From Chromatiales bacterium (GTDB lineage Bacteria > Pseudomonadota > Gammaproteobacteria > Chromatiales > Chromatiaceae), in contig JANQLO010000061.1 in the NCBI GenBank assembly GCA_028280505.1, forward strand, positions 1 through 32,327: 32,327 nucleotides of DNA. The letters are read 5' to 3'. This document shows positions 28,394 through 32,327 of this stretch, piece after piece. Position 1 is the stretch's first letter. Every line of letters starts with the position of its first letter. The position numbers and the translations under genes are program-made. The notes under the pieces were generated by a model that ran no database searches, was not told the DNA's origin, and saw nothing but the letters and a program-made list of their open reading frames with translations.

Positions 28394-29077
28394 AACTGGC
28401 CCATCTGTCTGATACGCGGATTGATTGCATCCGGCTTTAAATCACCTCTGAACACCCCGATCGACAGCCTAGCCGCCCATCAGGCACTCATCGAGCAGAG
28501 TCGAACCAAGGTAACCTCAAAACAACCTTAACATTGCAGTTTCGTCCGGCTCTGGCCCTAGCTCCCACGGCCTTGCCTTTGACATGGAAAGCGTTTTTAG
28601 CTGGGACGCCGCGACAAACTCGCCATCTGCCGCTACTGCCCCCAGAAACACGACGCTCCAAAGCACTTTCGGCACCGTGATTTTACCCCCAAACGCTTGC
28701 ATACCGGTCTTGTATATGGGCGAAGCGTGGCGACCCAACAACGATGATTACCTGCTGAACGATAATCCAGGCTACGAAAGGCTGCCAGCAAAAAATGGCA
28801 CCCACAAGACGCAACAACCCGAATCCCGCGTTATGCGAACCTCAAGCATCGATCTGTAGAGTAGTGTATGCAAAACTGCCACACCAGAGACTTTGAGAAA
28901 GAGTAGTATTCACTTCAAATTCAAATAGGCTGGCCGATAACTCGGCAATCCCACTGAGGCCGCAGTGCCTAACAAAGCGCAACGCCCTACTCTCGTCAAG
29001 AAGCTTCAACAATTGCCGCTCTAAAAAATGCAGCGCCATACAAGAAGTCCTATCTACTAAATCGCAGACAACCCTAA
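28394..29077. other. 684-base region without a supported gene, possible gene remnant
   Basis: The stretch separates the minus-strand TPR gene from the plus-strand flippase gene and should hold both promoters. Short open frames exist on both strands but none looks like a normal gene. On the minus strand, one frame (28842-28683) encodes a hydrophobic run containing GLLRLVGAIFC and AWIIVQQVIIVVGS, then stops. A second frame (28741-28517) continues with VPKVLWSVVFLGAVAA. Together they could be one frameshifted small membrane-protein gene, or chance. A polypyrimidine-free, mixed-composition sequence follows to 29077. No repeats or hairpin terminators were evident. Confidence 0.35.
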
Positions 29078-30547
29078 ATGAGCATTCGAAAGGGCCTTTT
29101 TTACTCGCTTAGCGAAAGCTATTTCACAATCGCAATTCAGTTAGCCAGCGCCATGATTTTGGCGCGACTGCTAACCCCCGAAGAGATCGGTATCTATGCG
29201 GTCAGCTTGGCGATCATCGGTATCGCTCAAGTCCTTCGGGATTTCGGAATAGGTTCTTTTCTGATTCAGGAGCGCGAACTCAAGGACAGCCACATAAGCA
29301 CGGCATTCGGTTTCTCCCTGGCAATCGGCATTTCCCTATTCTCGGTGGTTTATTTGACGGCCCCTTGGTTAGCCGCCTTTTATGAAGAGCCACGCCTGCT
29401 AGAGACGATACACATCAGCGCCATCAACTTCCTTGTGCTGCCTTTTTGTACTATTTCGGTAGCATTGCTGCGGCGAAATATGGCGTTCAAAAGATTGGCA
29501 GCGGTAAACGTTATCGCAGCGTTCACCGGTTTTGTCGTCGGCACCACATTGGCCTACCATGGCTTCGGGCCAAACAGCATGGCTGTAGCCGCTGTAGCTG
29601 CAAACTTGGTGACAGGAACGCTAGCCTGGTTGGCACGCCAAGATCGCAGGCTCATTCTTCCTGGATTCGTAGAATGGCGCGCAATATTGAGTTTCGGTGG
29701 ACAAAGCTCGGCGGCAAATATAGTGACCACAATATCCATGGATATTAACGACTTGGCGCTTGGAAAAATCCTCGGGTTCGAACCCGTAGCGCTAATCAGT
29801 CGTGCCCAAGGCGTGATGAATCTATTTCATCGTGATTTGATGAGTGCCGTTAGAAACGTAGCCTATCCCGCCTTCGCAAAGGCACATCGTGACGGCGAGC
29901 CCGTTGATGAAAAGTATGTCGCCAGTGTTACTTCGGTAACAGCCTTCGCTTGGCCTTTCTACGGGTTTGTTTCGATCTACGCCTACGAGTTAATCCGCTT
30001 GATGTTCGGCCCGCAATGGGATGAAGCAGCCGAATTGGTCCCAATATTCTGTCTTGCGGGCGCTTTTGCCGCGGTTGTAAACCTGCTCTTACCAGCGATT
30101 ATGGCAGTAGGCCGCATTGATCTATTTACCAAAGCCGAACTCACGATTCAGCCGTTACGCGCCATAGTCATCGTTGGCGCCGCACTCATCTTCGAATCCT
30201 TAATAGCCTGCGCCATTGCTTTTCTATTCATCTTTGTTATTAGTGTTCCCTATTTGTATACAGTTAAGGATAAATGCATTAAGACAGACTATAGGAAACT
30301 AGGAGACAGCTTGTTATCGAGCTTTAAAGTATCAGCGTCTTGTTTAGTTATGCCATTCGTGTTTCATCTCTATATTCCCGAACAAAATAGCATGTTAGGA
30401 TATTTTTTCGTATTATCCGGCGCAGGCCTGCTAGCACTAACAGGCTGGACACTCGCAATAGTTTACTTTAATCACCCGATAAAAGATGAAGAGTTATTCC
30501 AAAGATTTATTAATCTACTGCCGAAAAAACCAAAACAGGATTTCTGA
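29078..30547 (+). CDS. Polysaccharide flippase of the MOP/Wzx-type superfamily (WzxC-like)
   Basis: 489 aa, an integral membrane protein with about 12-14 helices. The N-terminus RKGLFYSLSESYFTIAIQLASAMILARLLTPEEIGIYAV and DFGIGSFLIQE are typical of the polysaccharide-biosynthesis/MOP superfamily. The middle part has RRNMAFKRLAAVNVIAAFTG and WRAILSFGGQSSAANIV, as in WzxC-like flippases. These proteins flip undecaprenyl-linked sugar repeat units across the inner membrane. Its presence makes the region a Wzx-type assembly locus for a capsule, exopolysaccharide, O-antigen or colanic-acid-like polymer. The polymerase Wzy, chain-length regulator and undecaprenyl-phosphate sugar transferase are not in the window. 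The C-terminal 100 residues are richer in Ser and AT-biased, without sign of truncation. Confidence 0.9.
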   Translation: MSIRKGLFYSLSESYFTIAIQLASAMILARLLTPEEIGIYAVSLAIIGIAQVLRDFGIGSFLIQERELKDSHISTAFGFSLAIGISLFSVVYLTAPWLAAFYEEPRLLETIHISAINFLVLPFCTISVALLRRNMAFKRLAAVNVIAAFTGFVVGTTLAYHGFGPNSMAVAAVAANLVTGTLAWLARQDRRLILPGFVEWRAILSFGGQSSAANIVTTISMDINDLALGKILGFEPVALISRAQGVMNLFHRDLMSAVRNVAYPAFAKAHRDGEPVDEKYVASVTSVTAFAWPFYGFVSIYAYELIRLMFGPQWDEAAELVPIFCLAGAFAAVVNLLLPAIMAVGRIDLFTKAELTIQPLRAIVIVGAALIFESLIACAIAFLFIFVISVPYLYTVKDKCIKTDYRKLGDSLLSSFKVSASCLVMPFVFHLYIPEQNSMLGYFFVLSGAGLLALTGWTLAIVYFNHPIKDEELFQRFINLLPKKPKQDF

Positions 30548-30669
30548 TAACTGTACGACATATATGCCTCAGGGTTTATTTCATCTTCTAGAGATATATG
30601 AACTCCACCACTACGACACCAACGCACAACTTTCAACACAGCACATGCTCAACGATTTCGAGAAGTATA

Positions 30670-31371
30670 ATGACTGATCAATCCTTCGGACAGCTGACAT
30701 TACTGCGTAGTAATCTCGATCGATTTCCGATGCGAACGGCCGTATACAAATCAGTCTTACGAAGCTTTCCCGCCATGAAGGGAAGATTGCTGGATGTAGG
30801 ATGCGGGAAAATGCCTTACCGCGAAGAGATTGTTAACAACACGAGCATATCTCAGTACACCGGAATCGACATTCAAACAGACGTACATTATTCGGATGAC
30901 ATTAAACCACATGTAATATGGGACGGAAAAGCGCTACCATTCTGCGATCAAACTTTTGACACAGTATTGGCAACAGAGGTGCTTGAGCATGTTGACGACT
31001 TAGATCGATTTTTATCAGAAATCTATCGAATTACCAGCCCTGGAGGCACATTTATATTTACTGTTCCGTTTCTTTGGCCACTACATGAAGTTCCATATGA
31101 TGTAGCACGCTACACACCGTTTTACCTGGAAAAGAAACTAAATGACAGCGGATTCGTAAACACACAACTTCACGCGACAGGCGGTTGGCATGCCTGTCTG
31201 GCACAAATGCTTGGATTATGGGTACGAAGGGGAATCACTAGGCATCAGGGCGTTCTTTCCCTTTTGCTTAAGCCAATAATATCGCTGTTGCTACGAATGG
31301 ATAAACCGCCAGCACGCTTTCACGAAAGCGCAATGATATTAGGACTACGCGGAACTGCGAGTAAACAATGA
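30670..31371 (+). CDS. SAM-dependent methyltransferase (class I)
   Basis: 233 aa from the ATG at 30670, which has GAGAAG nearby. An upstream in-frame start at 30598 would add a Thr/Ser-rich stretch that does not look real. Motif I reads RLLDVGCGKMPY (about 39-50), the acidic region YTGIDIQ follows, and FDTVLATEVLEHVDDLDRFL and RITSPGGTFIFTVPF are the usual motifs of the UbiE/methyltransf_11 group. The C-terminal part is rich in aromatic and basic residues (HEVPYDVARYTPFYLEKKL). In this setting it may methylate a sugar or a polymer end, which is inference. Its stop codon overlaps the next start (ATGA), so it is co-translated with the final glycosyltransferase. Confidence 0.88.
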   Translation: MTDQSFGQLTLLRSNLDRFPMRTAVYKSVLRSFPAMKGRLLDVGCGKMPYREEIVNNTSISQYTGIDIQTDVHYSDDIKPHVIWDGKALPFCDQTFDTVLATEVLEHVDDLDRFLSEIYRITSPGGTFIFTVPFLWPLHEVPYDVARYTPFYLEKKLNDSGFVNTQLHATGGWHACLAQMLGLWVRRGITRHQGVLSLLLKPIISLLLRMDKPPARFHESAMILGLRGTASKQ

Positions 31372-32327
31372 ATAACCGTGTGATAGCAATAGCCTCTCCG
31401 TCCAATGACGCGTACTCGGAAACATTTATTCGGGCACATAAGAATTATCTGCCGGGAAACGTACTGTTTTATTACGGAGACTTACTGCCCAATCGACTAG
31501 AAGGCGAGAAAGGCATGCTTATCGAGAAAATGGGTCTGCCTCGAAGATTTGCGCACTGGGCAAAGAGAAGGGTTGTGGGGCTAGACTATTCGCATACTCT
31601 GTCACATGCGCTACTTACTTCTTTCCGAGAGAATTCTGTCGATGTCGTACTAGCAGAATACGGCCCCACTGCCGTTAGCGTGATGAACGCGTGTAAACAA
31701 GGCCAAATCCCGCTAGTTGTTCACTTTCATGGTTACGACGCAAGCTTGAAGTCTGTGCTAACCCAATACAGCGATGATTACAGAACGCTCTTCAAGTTCG
31801 CAGAAAAAATAATCGTTGTTTCAAAAAAAATGCAATCAACCTTGACGGAGATGGGCGCCGACGCCAAAAAAATCGTACGAACAGCATGCGCTCCAGACGA
31901 CAGCTTTTTCAAAATAACCCCTAATTACGCATCAAAAAATTTTCTTTCGATTGGCCGTTTTGTAGATAAAAAGGCACCTTACTACACAGTTCTCGCCTTT
32001 TCGAGGATCGCAAAAAACTTTCCCGAAGCTCGCCTTATTATGGTTGGTGAAGGCTCATTGCTGAATGCAACCAAGAACGTCGCGCGTTCTACGGGCGTTT
32101 TAGATCAGATCGATTTCGTGGGCGCACAGTCGCCCGAGATCATTCGGGAGTATCTTGCGAACAGTATTGCTTATGTGCAGCACTCTGTAACAGCAGAGAA
32201 CGGAGATAGTGAAGGCACTCCCGTAGCAATTCTCGAGGCGGGAGCCGCAGGATTACCGCTTGTTTCCACGAAACATGCCGGAATAGCCGATACTATCCTA
32301 CACGAAAAAACGGGGTTTCTCGTCGAT
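31368..32327 (+). CDS. Glycosyltransferase family 4, 5' part (gene runs off the window)
   Basis: 320 residues are visible with no stop codon up to the window edge. The start ATG overlaps the preceding methyltransferase stop codon by four bases. The N-terminus SNDAYSETFIRAHKNYLPGN is the acceptor domain. The C-terminal domain begins near FLSIGRFVDKKAPYYTVLAF and continues with ARLIMVGEGSLLNATKNVA and IDFVGAQSPEIIREYLANS. The donor site AENGDSEGTPVAILEAGAAG carries the E-x7-E motif typical of GT4, and the ENGDxEGxPV form recalls WcaL-type colanic-acid glycosyltransferases. The linkage and donor are unknown. The missing 3' end lies outside the window. Confidence 0.92.
   Translation, partial: MNNRVIAIASPSNDAYSETFIRAHKNYLPGNVLFYYGDLLPNRLEGEKGMLIEKMGLPRRFAHWAKRRVVGLDYSHTLSHALLTSFRENSVDVVLAEYGPTAVSVMNACKQGQIPLVVHFHGYDASLKSVLTQYSDDYRTLFKFAEKIIVVSKKMQSTLTEMGADAKKIVRTACAPDDSFFKITPNYASKNFLSIGRFVDKKAPYYTVLAFSRIAKNFPEARLIMVGEGSLLNATKNVARSTGVLDQIDFVGAQSPEIIREYLANSIAYVQHSVTAENGDSEGTPVAILEAGAAGLPLVSTKHAGIADTILHEKTGFLVD

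Noticed and set aside
29771..29788. Palindrome CGGGTTCGAACCCG, which resembles a tRNA T-arm
   Set aside because: It lies inside the flippase gene in a conserved-looking frame, and no acceptor stem, D-arm or anticodon arm surrounds it.

Overview
The window looks like a chromosomal segment of a gammaproteobacterium. The dusB-fis operon, the aroQ-accB-accC-prmA run and a DsbD/TlpA pair all point there. The groESL operon carries a CIRCE (HrcA) operator, which enteric bacteria lack but which occurs in lineages such as Xanthomonadales and Chromatiales-like sulfur bacteria. Closer placement is inference. No rRNA, tRNA, CRISPR array, phage or insertion sequence was recognised.

Layout. (1) 1-1762: the 5' part of a DUF302 gene (minus strand) and, divergent from it, a membrane-anchored SpoIIE/PP2C-type phosphatase. 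(2) 1768-3840 (minus): fcl and gmd, which convert GDP-mannose to GDP-L-fucose. (3) 3944-6117 (minus): groES-groEL with a sigma70-like promoter, a CIRCE operator and a terminator. (4) 6248-13948: a conserved hypothetical, fxsA, cutA, a DsbD with two N-terminal domains, a TlpA-like thioredoxin, aroQ, accB, accC and prmA. (5) 14040-17932: a zinc-ribbon/DUF3426 membrane protein, dusB-fis and purH. (6) 18014-22265: an alkyltransferase-like DNA-repair protein, a small Cys-motif protein, a solitary LpxA-like acyltransferase, purD, a VanZ-like protein and msrA. (7) 22343-32327: a polysaccharide/glycoconjugate locus with three GT2 and two GT4 glycosyltransferases, a GNAT acetyltransferase, a secreted TPR protein, a Wzx/MOP-type flippase and a SAM methyltransferase. 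The last glycosyltransferase runs off the window.

The first 22 kb is compact, GC-rich housekeeping DNA with overlapping genes. The last 10 kb is visibly more AT-rich, has longer spacers and mixed gene orientation, as expected of a surface-polysaccharide locus acquired or diversified by transfer. The gmd/fcl pair could supply GDP-fucose to these glycosyltransferases although it lies about 18 kb away. The most unusual items are the DsbD with a tandem duplication of its periplasmic alpha domain, the solitary LpxA-like protein that has lost some sites typical of LpxA, an uncharacterised secreted TPR protein in the sugar locus, and a small Cys-motif protein beside the DNA-repair gene. I did not find a clearly new multi-gene defence or mobile system.
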